Positions 16,501 to 25,266 of a DNA stretch of 33,122 nucleotides are shown in pieces. Each line of letters starts with the position of its first letter. Within the stretch, counting starts at the first letter, position 1. Source of the stretch: Zobellella denitrificans (GTDB taxonomy: Bacteria; Pseudomonadota; Gammaproteobacteria; Enterobacterales; Aeromonadaceae); NCBI RefSeq assembly GCF_002237365.1, contig NZ_NMUO01000037.1, positions 1 through 33,122 of the forward strand, written 5' to 3'. The position numbers were made by a program, and so were the translations under genes. The notes beneath the pieces were generated by a model, which searched no databases, was not told the origin of the DNA, and saw only the letters and a list, made by a program, of their open reading frames with translations.

Positions 16501-16530
16501 AAGAGAAAGGGGGCCCGAAGCCCCCTTTTT
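16501..16530 (-). terminator. Terminator of the isocitrate dehydrogenase gene
   Basis: The stem GGGGGC/GCCCCC (16509-16514 with 16520-16525) closes a five-base loop that reads TTCGG on the minus strand. It is followed on the minus strand by TTTCTCTT and on the plus strand by TTTTT, so it can act in both directions. It sits four bases past the gene's stop. Confidence 0.85.
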
Positions 16531-16533
16531 ACC

Positions 16534-17541
16534 TTACAGGTTGGCGATGATCGCCTGGGTAAACTCGGTGGTGCTGGCGGTGCCGCCCAGATCCCGGGTG
16601 ACCGTCTTGCCTTCGGCGATGGTCTTGCGCACCGCCTCGCGGATCTGGCGGGCCTTGTCTTGCATCCCCAGGTGCTCCAGCATCTGGATGGAGGCCAGGA
16701 TCACCGAACAGGGGTTGGCGATGTTCTGGCCGGCGATGTCCGGCGCCGAGCCGTGCACCGCCTCGAAAATCGCCACGTCCTTGCCGATGTTGGCACCGGG
16801 GGCCATGCCCAGCCCGCCCACCAGGCCGGCGCACAGATCCGAGAGGATGTCGCCGAACAGGTTGGTGGTGACGATGACGTCGAAGCGCTCGGGATACATC
16901 ACCAGGTTCATGCAGGCGGCATCCACGATCATCTCGTTGGTTTCGATGTCCGGGTAGCGCTTGGCCACTTCCCGGGCCACGTCCAGGAACAGGCCGGAGG
17001 TGGATTTGAGGATGTTGGCCTTGTGCACTATGGTCACTTTTTTGCGGCCTTCGTTGCGGGCCAGCTCATAGGCGAACACCACGATGCGCTCGGCGCCTTC
17101 GCGGGTGATGATGCTCATCGCCTCGGCGCTGGCGTTGTCGTCGGAGCGCTTCTGGCCGGCGCCCGAGTACATGCCTTCGGTGTTTTCACGGATGGTGATG
17201 ATGTCGATGTTCTCGAACCGGCTCTTGGTGCCTTCGAAAGACACCACCGGACGGACGTTGGCGTACAGGTTGAACAGCTTGCGCAGCGAGACGTTGATGG
17301 AGGTGAAGCCGCCGCCCACCGGGGTGGTCAGGGGGCCTTTCAGGGTAATCTTGTTCTTGGCGATGAGGTCGAGGGTGGCTTGGGGGAGAAGTTCGCCGTG
17401 TTTTTCCAGGGCCATCAGGCCGGCGTCGGCGTAGTCGTAGTGAAAGTCACAACCAGCGTGATCCAGGATCTGCAGGGCGGCATCGATAATGCTGGGGCCT
17501 ATGCCGTCACCCGGGATCACGGTAATACTGCGTTTACTCAT
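16534..17541 (-). CDS. NAD-type isocitrate dehydrogenase (isopropylmalate dehydrogenase family)
   Basis: 335 residues. It oxidises isocitrate to 2-oxoglutarate in the citric acid cycle. Visible: the N-terminal ITVIPGDGIGP; GPLTTPVGGGFTSINVSLRK with the substrate-binding Ser/Asn/Arg; RENTEGMYSG; KANI; DACMN; NLFGDILSDL; and the nucleotide loop EAVHGSAPDIAG. Its length and these motifs match the short NAD-dependent homologues rather than the 416-residue NADP enzyme Icd of E. coli. Homoisocitrate or isopropylmalate dehydrogenase is less likely given the SINV and ENTEG pattern. It has its own upstream gap and terminator, so it is probably monocistronic. Confidence 0.88.
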   Translation of the reverse strand: MSKRSITVIPGDGIGPSIIDAALQILDHAGCDFHYDYADAGLMALEKHGELLPQATLDLIAKNKITLKGPLTTPVGGGFTSINVSLRKLFNLYANVRPVVSFEGTKSRFENIDIITIRENTEGMYSGAGQKRSDDNASAEAMSIITREGAERIVVFAYELARNEGRKKVTIVHKANILKSTSGLFLDVAREVAKRYPDIETNEMIVDAACMNLVMYPERFDVIVTTNLFGDILSDLCAGLVGGLGMAPGANIGKDVAIFEAVHGSAPDIAGQNIANPCSVILASIQMLEHLGMQDKARQIREAVRKTIAEGKTVTRDLGGTASTTEFTQAIIANL

Positions 17542-17595
17542 GGGCAGTTTTTCCGTTATCAGTTACAGAGGTAGGGGAAGTTGTTTTGCGCGGCA

Positions 17596-17601
17596 TTTAT
17601 A
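17596..17601 (-). promoter_or_regulatory. Candidate -10 box of the isocitrate dehydrogenase gene
   Basis: The minus strand reads TATAAA here, within an AT-rich 80-bp gap between xni and the dehydrogenase start. The -35 match is poor. Confidence 0.3.
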
Positions 17602-17621
17602 ACATTTTTGGCGCATTTTGC

Positions 17622-18404
17622 CTATGGCCCTTTAGTTGAAGGCCGGTACCGCAGATCCTTGAGGTTGAAGCCGAGCTCGATATCATCCACCAGCCTCACC
17701 AGCTGCCTGGCCAGCAGGGCGTCGTGTTTGTGCTGCTGTACGGTTTTTTGTTCTTTGCTGACCGGCTCGGCGGCCAGCAGGCTGTCGAGGTTGCCGAATT
17801 GTTGCAACAGGGCCTTGGCCCGCTTGGGGCCGATGCCCGGCACCCCCTTGATCTGGCTGCCGGAGACGCCGGTCAGGGCCCAGTAATCCACCAGCTGTGC
17901 CGGTTGCAGGCCATAGTGTTGCTGCACATAAGCCGTGTCCAGCCAGCGCTGGTTGAAATGATCCCACAGCCGGGTATGGGGGCCGAGCAACTGGCAGAAG
18001 CCCTGGTCGGTGGAGACGATGGTGGCCGCCAGGCCATGCCGGGACAGGGTACGGGACAGGGTGGCGACCAGATCGTCAGCCTCGTCCGTATCCGACAGCA
18101 GGGCGTCGATGCCCAGTTGCCACAACCCCTGCTGCAGCCGGTCGAGGTGGCCGGCCAGGGCCTCGGGCATGGGCGCCCGGCCGGCCTTGTAGCCGGGATG
18201 GAGCCGGTGGCGGAACCCTTGCGGGGCGCCGTCGAACACCGCCACCACATGGCTGGGCGCAAAGCGCTCGAGCAGGCGGCCGGCGGCGTGGTTCAGGGCC
18301 GCCTCGGTGGCCACCAGGGCCGCGGCCGTGTCCTGCTGCCGGTTTTCCTGTACCGCGTAGAGCCGGCGGATCAGGTTGAGGGCGTCGAGGATCAGTAGCT
18401 GCAT
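17622..18404 (-). CDS. xni: Flap endonuclease Xni (exonuclease IX family)
   Basis: 260 residues, close to E. coli Xni (251). It is a FEN-type 5' nuclease lacking the polymerase of PolA. Visible: LLILDALNLIRRLYA (first metal Asp), VVAVFDGAPQGFRH, DTDEADDLVATL, STDQGFCQLLG, and the helix-hairpin-helix-like GSQIKGVPGIGPKRAKALLQQF. It starts 12 bp after ppnN on the same strand and is the last gene of that run. Members of this group often bind fewer metals than bacteriophage FENs; whether this one does cannot be settled here. Confidence 0.93.
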   Translation of the reverse strand: MQLLILDALNLIRRLYAVQENRQQDTAAALVATEAALNHAAGRLLERFAPSHVVAVFDGAPQGFRHRLHPGYKAGRAPMPEALAGHLDRLQQGLWQLGIDALLSDTDEADDLVATLSRTLSRHGLAATIVSTDQGFCQLLGPHTRLWDHFNQRWLDTAYVQQHYGLQPAQLVDYWALTGVSGSQIKGVPGIGPKRAKALLQQFGNLDSLLAAEPVSKEQKTVQQHKHDALLARQLVRLVDDIELGFNLKDLRYRPSTKGP

Positions 18405-18416
18405 GCCGCTCCCGGC

Positions 18417-19778
18417 TCAGCGGTGGATGCGGTAGCAGGGAACGTAGGCCGAGCCGGGCAGCTTCATCCGCTGCTGTTCCACGAACTGCTGCAGCAGCTT
18501 GTCCATCATCTTCATCAGCTTGGGATCGCCGTTGATCAGGAAGGGGCCCTTCTTCTCGATGGCGCGGATGCCGCCTTCCTTGACGTTGCCCGCCACTATG
18601 CCGGAGAAGGCCCGGCGCAGGTTGGCCGCCAGTTGCTGGGGCGCCTGCTCCCAGTGCAGGTTGAGGTTGGCCATGCTGTCGTGATCCGGGACGAAGGGCA
18701 GCTGGAACTCCGGCTCTATCTTCAGCGACCAGTTGAAGGAGTAGGCATCGCCCACCGACTTGCGGTAATCCCGCACCAGCGGCATGGCGTTCTTGACCCG
18801 GCGGGCCACCTCCGCCGGATCGTCGATGATGATCTGGTACAGGGACTGGGCCTCGGATCCCAAGGTGTTGCCGATAAACTCGTCCACGCTGCGGAAGTAG
18901 TTGGCGCTTTCCTTGGGCCCGGTGAGGATGATGGGCAGCGGCTGGTGGCGGTTTTCCGGGTGCATCATGATGCCGAGCAGGTACAGGATCTCCTCGGCGG
19001 TGCCGACGCCGCCGGGGAAGATGATGATGCCGTGGCCCAGGCGCACGAAGGCTTCCAGGCGCTTCTCGATGTCCGGCAGTATCACCAGCTCGTTGACGAT
19101 GGGATTGGGCGGCTCGGCGGCGATGATCGAGGGTTCGGTCAGGCCGATGTAGCGGCTGCCGGATACCCGCTGCTTGGCGTGGCCCACGGCGGCGCCCTTC
19201 ATCGGCCCCTCCATGGCGCCCGGGCCGCAGCCGGTACAGATGTTGAGTTCCCGCAGTCCCAGCTCGTTGCCGACCTCGCGGGTGTACTGGTATTCCACCG
19301 GGTTGATGGAGTGGCCGCCCCAGCAGACCACCATGCTGGGATCCACCCCCGGGTGCACGGCGCGGGCGTTGCGCAGTATGGAGAACACCAGATCGGTGAT
19401 GTGCAGCGACGAGGTCAGGTTGAACTGCTTGACGCTCTGCAACTGGCTGTTGACGTAGATGATGTCCCGCAGCACCGAGAACAGGTGCTCCTGGATGCCG
19501 CGGATGATTTCGCCGTCGACAAAGGCGTGATCCGGTGGGTTGAACAGCTCCAGCTTGACCCCGCGTTCACGACGTATCACGTTGATGTCAAAGGACTTGT
19601 ATCGTTCCAGTATTTCCTTGGAGCTGTCGGTCTTGCTGCCGGAGTTGAGCACCGCCAGGGCGCAGTTGCGAAACAGCTGGTAGAGATCGCCGGAGGCGGA
19701 CTGCTTGAGGCGGTCGACCTCGATTTGGGACAGCAGGTTCATGCTGCCGACCGGATTGATATGGGTGATCATGGTCAC
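18417..19778 (-). CDS. ppnN: Pyrimidine/purine-5'-nucleotide nucleosidase PpnN
   Basis: 453 residues, matching E. coli PpnN (YgdH) almost end to end. It cleaves nucleoside monophosphates to base and ribose 5-phosphate and in E. coli is activated by (p)ppGpp. The N-terminal domain has [15 protein letters not shown] and [14 protein letters not shown]. The LOG-type catalytic domain carries [22 protein letters not shown] and [10 protein letters not shown]. The C-terminal domain has [19 protein letters not shown] and [14 protein letters not shown] lies five bases before ATG 19778, though ATG 19772 would align better with E. coli. It follows the diguanylate cyclase gene by 23 bp. Confidence 0.95.
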   Translation of the reverse strand: MTMITHINPVGSMNLLSQIEVDRLKQSASGDLYQLFRNCALAVLNSGSKTDSSKEILERYKSFDINVIRRERGVKLELFNPPDHAFVDGEIIRGIQEHLFSVLRDIIYVNSQLQSVKQFNLTSSLHITDLVFSILRNARAVHPGVDPSMVVCWGGHSINPVEYQYTREVGNELGLRELNICTGCGPGAMEGPMKGAAVGHAKQRVSGSRYIGLTEPSIIAAEPPNPIVNELVILPDIEKRLEAFVRLGHGIIIFPGGVGTAEEILYLLGIMMHPENRHQPLPIILTGPKESANYFRSVDEFIGNTLGSEAQSLYQIIIDDPAEVARRVKNAMPLVRDYRKSVGDAYSFNWSLKIEPEFQLPFVPDHDSMANLNLHWEQAPQQLAANLRRAFSGIVAGNVKEGGIRAIEKKGPFLINGDPKLMKMMDKLLQQFVEQQRMKLPGSAYVPCYRIHR

Positions 19779-19801
19779 TCCCGTGCATAAGGTTGTTGGT
19801 G

Positions 19802-21316
19802 TCAGGCCATGACGGTTTGGTCGCGTCCCGCGTGCTTGGCACGGTACAGGGCCTGATCGGCGCGCTCCAGGGCTGAAGTGGTGCTGTCCCCGGTTCGGAA
19901 CAGGGTGGCACCGATGGAAGCGGTGATGGTAACGCGCTCATCTTTAAAGCGAAACGGAATATTTCTTATTTGCTCGCGCAGTTTTTCCAGGGGGGTATTC
20001 AGCTTGTCCGGATTGACATTGGGCAGCAGCAGCACAAACTCCTCGCCGCCGAAGCGGGCGACGAAGTCGCTGTCCCGCAGGCTCTTCTGGATGGTGCGGG
20101 CGATCAGGCGCAGCGCCTTGTCTCCCGCCAGGTGTCCGTACCTGTCGTTGATGTCCTTGAAGTAATCGATGTCCAGCAGGGCGATGCACAGCGGCTCCTG
20201 GTAGCGCAGCCAGCGGCGGTATTCCACCTCCAGGCGTTCTTCCATGGCGGCCCTGTTGTAGATCTGGGTCAGGCTGTCGATAAACAGCTTCTCGCTCTGG
20301 ACGCTGAGCCGCTGTTTGAAGTCTTCCGTCTCCTGCTTGAGCTCCTGGATCTGCAGCTCCATGGCGTTCATCCGGTTCAGCAGCGACTGTTCCCGCTCCT
20401 GCAGCCGCTCGTGCTGCACCAGCACGTGGGTGATGCTGCGCAGGCGCAGTTCTATCTCTTCCTTCAGCTGTTCGTTGTCCTGGCTGACCAGGTGCTCGCC
20501 GATGGCCCTGAGTTCGCCGGCGATATGATGGCCGTGGTGGGTACGGGCATCGAACAGGGCCTGCCCCTCGCTCAGGGAGATGGCGAAGTTGTGGTGCATT
20601 TCCCCCAGGTTGGTATTGAGCCTGGCGAGGAAGAGGGTCGAGTTCTGGCGTTCCTGCCGGCAGCCTTCTATGGTGAGCTCGATCAGGCGCAGGCACAGCG
20701 GGGGGAGGGCGAGGCCGTCCCGCTGTTGCAGCAGCTGGCTCTGGATCTTGGCGAGTTCGGCGCCGACGTCGCCGGAAAAGTGCAGCTCGTCGATCAGTTG
20801 CTGCAGCCGGGAGCAGAGTTCGTGCTGGTGGGCCCGGCTGCGCTGTTCCTGCTCGAGACAGAGCCGGAGGGACTCCTGGTAGCAGTCCAGCAGTTGCCAG
20901 AGCAGGCCCTGATGGGCGCCGCCGTCGAGGCGGGCGAGTTCGGCCAGCAACGCCCTGGCCCGGGCGGGGGTGAAGGGCGACTGCTGCAGCGCCTGCGCCA
21001 CCTGCTGCAACTTCTGGCCATTGAACTGTTGCAGCCGGTGCAACTGCCCCTGCTGGTGGCGCAAGCGGCCAAGCAGGTGCTCAAAATCCGCCAGCAGCCT
21101 GGTCAGGTCGCTCGCCGAAGGCGAGGGGGGCGTGGACCTGGGCTGGCCGACAAACAGCTTTTGCCAGATGCCGTTGTTCTGTTCATGGCTCGCCTGTTGG
21201 GCATGATGGAGCGTCGCCAGGTTTTCCTGCCGTTGCAGATCGGCAAGCACATCACCCAGCTTGTCAATAACCGATGTCAATTCCTTTAACATCTGCTTAT
21301 CGTTGAGATTGTCCAT
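19802..21316 (-). CDS. Soluble diguanylate cyclase (GGEEF) with long coiled-coil N-terminus
   Basis: 504 residues. The C-terminal GGDEF domain makes cyclic di-GMP from two GTP. The active site is GGEEF at 423-427, and an inhibitory RxxD site (Arg414-Asp417) stands the usual five residues upstream, so product inhibition is expected. DSLTQIYNR and [10 protein letters not shown] are also present. The first 330 residues are Gln/Leu-rich with heptad-like stretches and a longer coiled coil just before the catalytic domain. No membrane helix is seen. It lies between the TPR gene (39 bp upstream) and ppnN (23 bp downstream), as in other gammaproteobacterial loci of this kind. The input signal is unknown. 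Confidence 0.92.
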   Translation of the reverse strand: MDNLNDKQMLKELTSVIDKLGDVLADLQRQENLATLHHAQQASHEQNNGIWQKLFVGQPRSTPPSPSASDLTRLLADFEHLLGRLRHQQGQLHRLQQFNGQKLQQVAQALQQSPFTPARARALLAELARLDGGAHQGLLWQLLDCYQESLRLCLEQEQRSRAHQHELCSRLQQLIDELHFSGDVGAELAKIQSQLLQQRDGLALPPLCLRLIELTIEGCRQERQNSTLFLARLNTNLGEMHHNFAISLSEGQALFDARTHHGHHIAGELRAIGEHLVSQDNEQLKEEIELRLRSITHVLVQHERLQEREQSLLNRMNAMELQIQELKQETEDFKQRLSVQSEKLFIDSLTQIYNRAAMEERLEVEYRRWLRYQEPLCIALLDIDYFKDINDRYGHLAGDKALRLIARTIQKSLRDSDFVARFGGEEFVLLLPNVNPDKLNTPLEKLREQIRNIPFRFKDERVTITASIGATLFRTGDSTTSALERADQALYRAKHAGRDQTVMA

Positions 21317-21355
21317 TGTTTACCCTTACAGCCTAGCGCAGGCGGGCCTTTGACA

Positions 21356-23608
21356 TTATATCGGGGCTGCCGGCTCGGGAGCCAGGGCATGCCAGTCAAT
21401 CTGTTGTTTCTTATGGGAACTGTTGACCTTGACCAGTCCTTTCAGGATAGCCTGTATGCAACAGTGGCGTATTTCGCCGTTAAAAAATGCCGCCTGCTGG
21501 CAGTCGACCGCCAGCAGTTCCACCCAGGCCTGCTCGCCGGTGCGCTCCGCCAGCTGGAGGGCGGCGGCCATGGCCAGATACAGGATATCGCCCAGCCGCA
21601 TATCGTCCAGGGCGTGCGGGGCTTTGGGCAGGAACGGGTGTCCGATGATACCGATGGCCAGACGTCGATCAAGCTCAAATTGGCAGGGAAATTCCGTAAA
21701 CATCCGTTCAAGACTCGATAGAGTCTGGTTCAGGTCGACCACCTGGCGCTGGGAGATGACATAGATGAACTGGCCTTCCCGCAGATCGTAGATCCGGGCC
21801 TTGGGATGGATGCGTCCCTGCAGATAATCGCCCAGTTTCTTCTGGATGGCGGCCGCATGCTCCAGGCCGACCCGCTCGCTCAGGTCGACCATGAAGGGGA
21901 CATGGAGCAGGAAGTAGTAAATCTTGTCGTTGAAGGGCTGAGCTTCGGCTTCGTTCAGATACCACTGTTCGGAGCGCTGCTGGCGCTTGGCCATCTCCTG
22001 GGGCAGCCGCTGCATCAACTGGCGCCAGTTGGGCAGGTTGGTTCTCGGCTCGAGCAGCAGGAGCCGGTTCAGTTCCTTGTTGTCGTGCTGCAGCCGGCGG
22101 CTGCGGATATGGTTGCGGATCATGCCGTAGAGCAGCAGGGGGGCGATCAGGCTCAGGCTGGCCGCCAGCAGCGCGAAGCGTTGCCGGTCCTGCTGCAGAT
22201 CCTCGCCCTGCCGGCGCAGTTCGGTCAGCTCCCGTTCCTGCTGCAACTGCAGATCGTTGCCCTGCACCAGGCTCTGGGTCAGCAGCCGGTTGAGCCGGCT
22301 GGCCCGTTCGAAATAGGCGTGGAAGGCCTTGTGGTGCACCAGGGCCTGGCTCATGTTGCCGCTGCTCTCGAACAACTGCGCCAGTTGGTGATGAATTTCG
22401 ATGAGCCGGGGCACGTCATCCCGCTGCTCGGCCAGCTGTTTGGCCCGCTCCAGCTGCAACAGGGCCAGGCCGGTTTCCTGCTGGGCCAGATGCAGCCGGC
22501 CCAGTTGCAGCAGGGTATCTATCTGGCGGGGAATGTCCTGGCTGCGTTCGAAGGCGGAACGGGCCAGGCCCAGGTAATGGCGGGCCTCGTCGAAGGATTG
22601 CAGCAGCAGGTAGGCATGGCCGATTTCCAGGTGCAGCCGGGCCATCAGCTCGGCATCGCCCTGGAGTTTGACCAGGTCGAGGGCGTTGAAGAAATACACC
22701 AGGGCCAGGTTGGCATCGTTGCCGGCACGGGTGACCCGGCCCAGGTTGAGCAGGGAGCCGATCAACAGGGGCGGGTTGCCCAGCAGCTCGAACTCGGTGG
22801 TGGCCAGGCTGGCATACTGGACCGCCTTGTCGGCCTCCCCCAGGGCGGCGTACAGGCTGGCCGCCTTGTCCGCCGCCATCGCCTTGAGGTAGTACTGGCG
22901 GCGCTTGCTCAGCAGATCCAGGGTTTCCACGTAATGGGCCAGGGCCAGTTCGCCCTGCTGCAGCCATTGATAATATTCGCCCAACAGGTAGTTGGCCCAG
23001 GCCTGCTGCAGGGCGTCTCCCTGTTGCAGGGCCTGCCGGCGGATCTGTTCGAAGGCCTGGCGGGCTTCGTCGAAACGGTGCAGGTGAAGCAGGGTGCCGG
23101 CCTGCAGCAGTTGCAGGGCGTCGTACAGCGGGGCGGCGGCCTCGGGCCCGAGCAGGGCGGCGGCTTCGTCCAGCTGTGCCTGGGCCTGCTCGGGCTGCTG
23201 CCGGGCCAGGGACAGCTTGGCCTTGAGCAGCAGACCGGTGGCCTGCTGTTCGGGCTGGTGATGGCGCCTGGCCAGTTCGATGGCCTGGTTGATGCTGGCA
23301 TCGGCGGGCAGCAGCAGCCCTTCGTTGGCCTGGCACAGGGCCTGGATCTGCCAGGCGGCCAGGCTCTGCTCCCGGGTGCGGTAGAGCCGGGCCAGTTCCT
23401 GATGGTCGAAGTCCTGGCGCGAGTTGATCATCTGCGCCGGATCGACTTCCTTGCGTTGCAGAAAGTAGTTGGTGAGCGCCACGCATTCGTTGGGCCGGCT
23501 CAGCATAAGCTGTCGCGCCCGAAGCAACTCGTTGGGCTCGGGTTGGTATGGCGACAGCGGCGGCGCACCCGCCAGATGCGATACCAGGACGGCGACAGAA
23601 AAGATCAC
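21356..23608 (-). CDS. TPR-repeat membrane protein with degenerate GGDEF domain
   Basis: 750 residues from GTG 23608. No clear ribosome site is visible, and the frame stays open upstream without another usual start. A short hydrophobic leader (residues 2-14) should export residues 15-475, which form about eight to ten TPR-like helical repeats (for example YYQWLQQGELALAHYVETLD). A membrane helix at about 478-497 leads to a cytoplasmic GGDEF-like domain, where EPRTNLPNWRQL matches the domain start but the signature reads REGQF (in DLREGQFIYVI), so it should be catalytically dead. It probably acts as a sensor or scaffold, possibly for the active cyclase encoded next to it; this is inference. Confidence 0.82.
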   Translation of the reverse strand: MIFSVAVLVSHLAGAPPLSPYQPEPNELLRARQLMLSRPNECVALTNYFLQRKEVDPAQMINSRQDFDHQELARLYRTREQSLAAWQIQALCQANEGLLLPADASINQAIELARRHHQPEQQATGLLLKAKLSLARQQPEQAQAQLDEAAALLGPEAAAPLYDALQLLQAGTLLHLHRFDEARQAFEQIRRQALQQGDALQQAWANYLLGEYYQWLQQGELALAHYVETLDLLSKRRQYYLKAMAADKAASLYAALGEADKAVQYASLATTEFELLGNPPLLIGSLLNLGRVTRAGNDANLALVYFFNALDLVKLQGDAELMARLHLEIGHAYLLLQSFDEARHYLGLARSAFERSQDIPRQIDTLLQLGRLHLAQQETGLALLQLERAKQLAEQRDDVPRLIEIHHQLAQLFESSGNMSQALVHHKAFHAYFERASRLNRLLTQSLVQGNDLQLQQERELTELRRQGEDLQQDRQRFALLAASLSLIAPLLLYGMIRNHIRSRRLQHDNKELNRLLLLEPRTNLPNWRQLMQRLPQEMAKRQQRSEQWYLNEAEAQPFNDKIYYFLLHVPFMVDLSERVGLEHAAAIQKKLGDYLQGRIHPKARIYDLREGQFIYVISQRQVVDLNQTLSSLERMFTEFPCQFELDRRLAIGIIGHPFLPKAPHALDDMRLGDILYLAMAAALQLAERTGEQAWVELLAVDCQQAAFFNGEIRHCCIQAILKGLVKVNSSHKKQQIDWHALAPEPAAPI

Positions 23609-23686
23609 GATAAAGAGTACCGAAACAACACGGATAACAAGGCAGTTTACGGAGCCGGCCGGAGGGAGTCCAGCCCGGGGCGCGAT

Positions 23687-23712
23687 CCGGGCGGCATCGG
23701 ACTGCCGCCCGG
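23687..23712. other. Strong hairpin between queF and the TPR gene
   Basis: A perfect 10-bp inverted repeat, CCGGGCGGCA with TGCCGCCCGG, closes a 6-base loop just after the queF stop. There is no T run on either side, so it is not a typical intrinsic terminator. It could stabilise the queF mRNA 3' end or reduce read-through. Confidence 0.55.
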
Positions 23713-23716
23713 GGGC

Positions 23717-24568
23717 TTACTGGCGCAGCAGGCGGACATTGGCGGCCTTGCCGGCCACGTTGCTGCGGTAGGGGTTGATGTCCAGGCCGCCGCGACGGGT
23801 GTAGCGGGCGTAGACCGTCAGTTCCTTGGGCCGGCAGTGGTGCATCAGATCCATGAAGATGCGCTCCACGCACTGTTCGTGGAACTCGTTGTGCTGGCGG
23901 AAGGACACCAGATAGCGCAGCAGCGCCTCCCGGCGGATGCGGGGACCCTGATAGCGGATCATCACGCTGCCCCAGTCCGGCTGGCCGGTCACCAGGCAGT
24001 TGGACTTGAGCAGGTGGGAATGCAGGGTTTCCTGCACTTCTTCCTCCTCGATGGCGTCGGCGAGCAGGGATTCGTCGGGTTGGTAGCGGTCTATTTCGAC
24101 GTCGAGATCGTCGATGCAGTCGCCGGGCAGCACCCCGAACTGGGCCGGTGCGGCGGCCAGCTCGTACAGCCGGACCTTGATCTGGCCCTGGGCACAGAGG
24201 GACAGATCCCGGGTGAGGAGGTCGGCGACTTCTTCCAGGCTGTCGAAGCGGCTCTGGTTGAAGCTGTTCAGGTAGAGCTTGAACGACTTGGACTCGATCA
24301 GGTTGGTGCTGGTGGCCGGTATGTGCACCTCGCCCATGGCCACCACCGGCTTGCCCTTGTTGTTGAGCCAGGACAGTTCGTACAGGTTCCACAGATCCTC
24401 GCCGCCGAAGGGCAGGGCGCCGGCCTCTAGGCCGAGATCGTCCCGGTTCAGGCTGCGGGGCACGGGCTGCAGCTGGGCGGGATCGTATTCGCACACATAG
24501 CTGCTTTGCTTGCCGAGGGGGAGGGCGTCCAGCGCCTGGCTGTTCTGGTACTTCTGCTCGGGTGTCAT
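23717..24568 (-). CDS. queF: NADPH-dependent 7-cyano-7-deazaguanine reductase QueF
   Basis: 283 residues, the long two-domain form (E. coli 282). It reduces preQ0 to preQ1 in queuosine biosynthesis for tRNA. The QueF motif [12 protein letters not shown] is at 92-103 in the N-terminal half. The catalytic Cys191 lies in [13 protein letters not shown] with Asp198, and [13 protein letters not shown] follows. It is divergent from syd with only 54 bp between the starts, so the promoters must be compact or overlapping. It is the likely first gene of the minus-strand run. Confidence 0.96.
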   Translation of the reverse strand: MTPEQKYQNSQALDALPLGKQSSYVCEYDPAQLQPVPRSLNRDDLGLEAGALPFGGEDLWNLYELSWLNNKGKPVVAMGEVHIPATSTNLIESKSFKLYLNSFNQSRFDSLEEVADLLTRDLSLCAQGQIKVRLYELAAAPAQFGVLPGDCIDDLDVEIDRYQPDESLLADAIEEEEVQETLHSHLLKSNCLVTGQPDWGSVMIRYQGPRIRREALLRYLVSFRQHNEFHEQCVERIFMDLMHHCRPKELTVYARYTRRGGLDINPYRSNVAGKAANVRLLRQ

Positions 24569-24622
24569 TTCGGGTTCCGGTTGATAAGATGCGGCTTTCT
24601 GGCCTTATTGTGGGACTTTGGC

Positions 24623-25153
24623 ATGCAAGATCAAGTGGTGGTGGCCCTGGCTGCCTTGTTCGAGCGGGTGCGGCGGCACGGCGGCCTCCCCCTGGTGGAG
24701 CATGATCCCGCCTATCCGTCGCCGGCGGAGCTGCCGCCGGCCATCGATGGTCGGGTAGCCTGGCGCCCCTGGGAGCGCCACGAGCCGGGCGGCTTCGATA
24801 ACCTGGCCACCGCCCTGGCGATGCCGGTGCATCCGGCCCTCGGCGCCTTTTTCGGTCACTATTTCGCCGGCAACCTGCCGGTGTGTTTCAAGGGGCTCTT
24901 CCTCACCCTGCTGCAGCCCTGGAACCAGGACGACTTCGAGCGGCTGCAGCAGAACCAGATAGGCCATCAGTTGATGCTGAGAAAGCTGGGCCTGCCGGCC
25001 AGCTGGTTTCTGGCCAGCTGCCGGGACGAGCAACGCCTGGTGACCCTGGACAACGACAGCGGCGAGGTACTGCTGGAGCGCCTGGGCAAGGGCCGCATCG
25101 GGGTGTTGGCGCCCAGCCTGGCCGTGTTTTTGCGGAGGGTGGAGCCTTGTTGA
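24623..25153 (+). CDS. syd: SecY-interacting protein Syd
   Basis: 176 residues from ATG 24623. Syd is a small peripheral protein of the cytoplasmic membrane that binds SecY and may check translocon assembly. Family features: FFGHYFAGNLPVCFKG, LTLLQPWNQDDFERLQQNQIGH, LPASWFLASC, LDNDSGEVLLERLG and LAPSLAVFL. Its length is close to E. coli Syd (181). The frame is open further upstream to 24506 but would run into queF. Next to queF as in E. coli. Confidence 0.93.
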   Translation: MQDQVVVALAALFERVRRHGGLPLVEHDPAYPSPAELPPAIDGRVAWRPWERHEPGGFDNLATALAMPVHPALGAFFGHYFAGNLPVCFKGLFLTLLQPWNQDDFERLQQNQIGHQLMLRKLGLPASWFLASCRDEQRLVTLDNDSGEVLLERLGKGRIGVLAPSLAVFLRRVEPC

Positions 25154-25226
25154 GGCAATCCCTGTTGTCTCTCCATCCACGTTTTTGATTAACTTTTGAA
25201 CTGCGTGGTGATCTGGTCTTCACTGT

Positions 25227-25252
25227 GTGGGCGCCGTCCAACCGGAGCCCAC
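25227..25252. other. Hairpin between convergent syd and tctA
   Basis: GTGGGC (25227-25232) pairs with GCCCAC (25247-25252), with an inner CCG/CGG and a 6-base loop. There is no T run, so it is a weak or rho-assisted terminator at best for the two convergent genes. Confidence 0.4.
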
Positions 25253-25266
25253 TGCAAGGTATATGT

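Noticed and set aside
21806-24430. Plus-strand open frame of 874 codons opposite the TPR and queF genes
   Set aside because: It spans two unrelated genes in antisense and is Gln/Gly/Val-rich with no domain; codon bias of the opposite strand explains it.
22416-24494. Minus-strand frame of 692 codons overlapping queF and the TPR gene
   Set aside because: Out-of-frame reading of the same strand; Arg/Pro/Gly-rich and without motifs.
23717-24568. QueF as a partner of a 7-deazaguanine DNA modification (Dpd) system with the helicase/PLD genes
   Set aside because: queF lies 18 kb away next to syd as in E. coli, acts on preQ1 for tRNA, and no dpdA-type transglycosylase or preQ0 synthesis gene is in the window.
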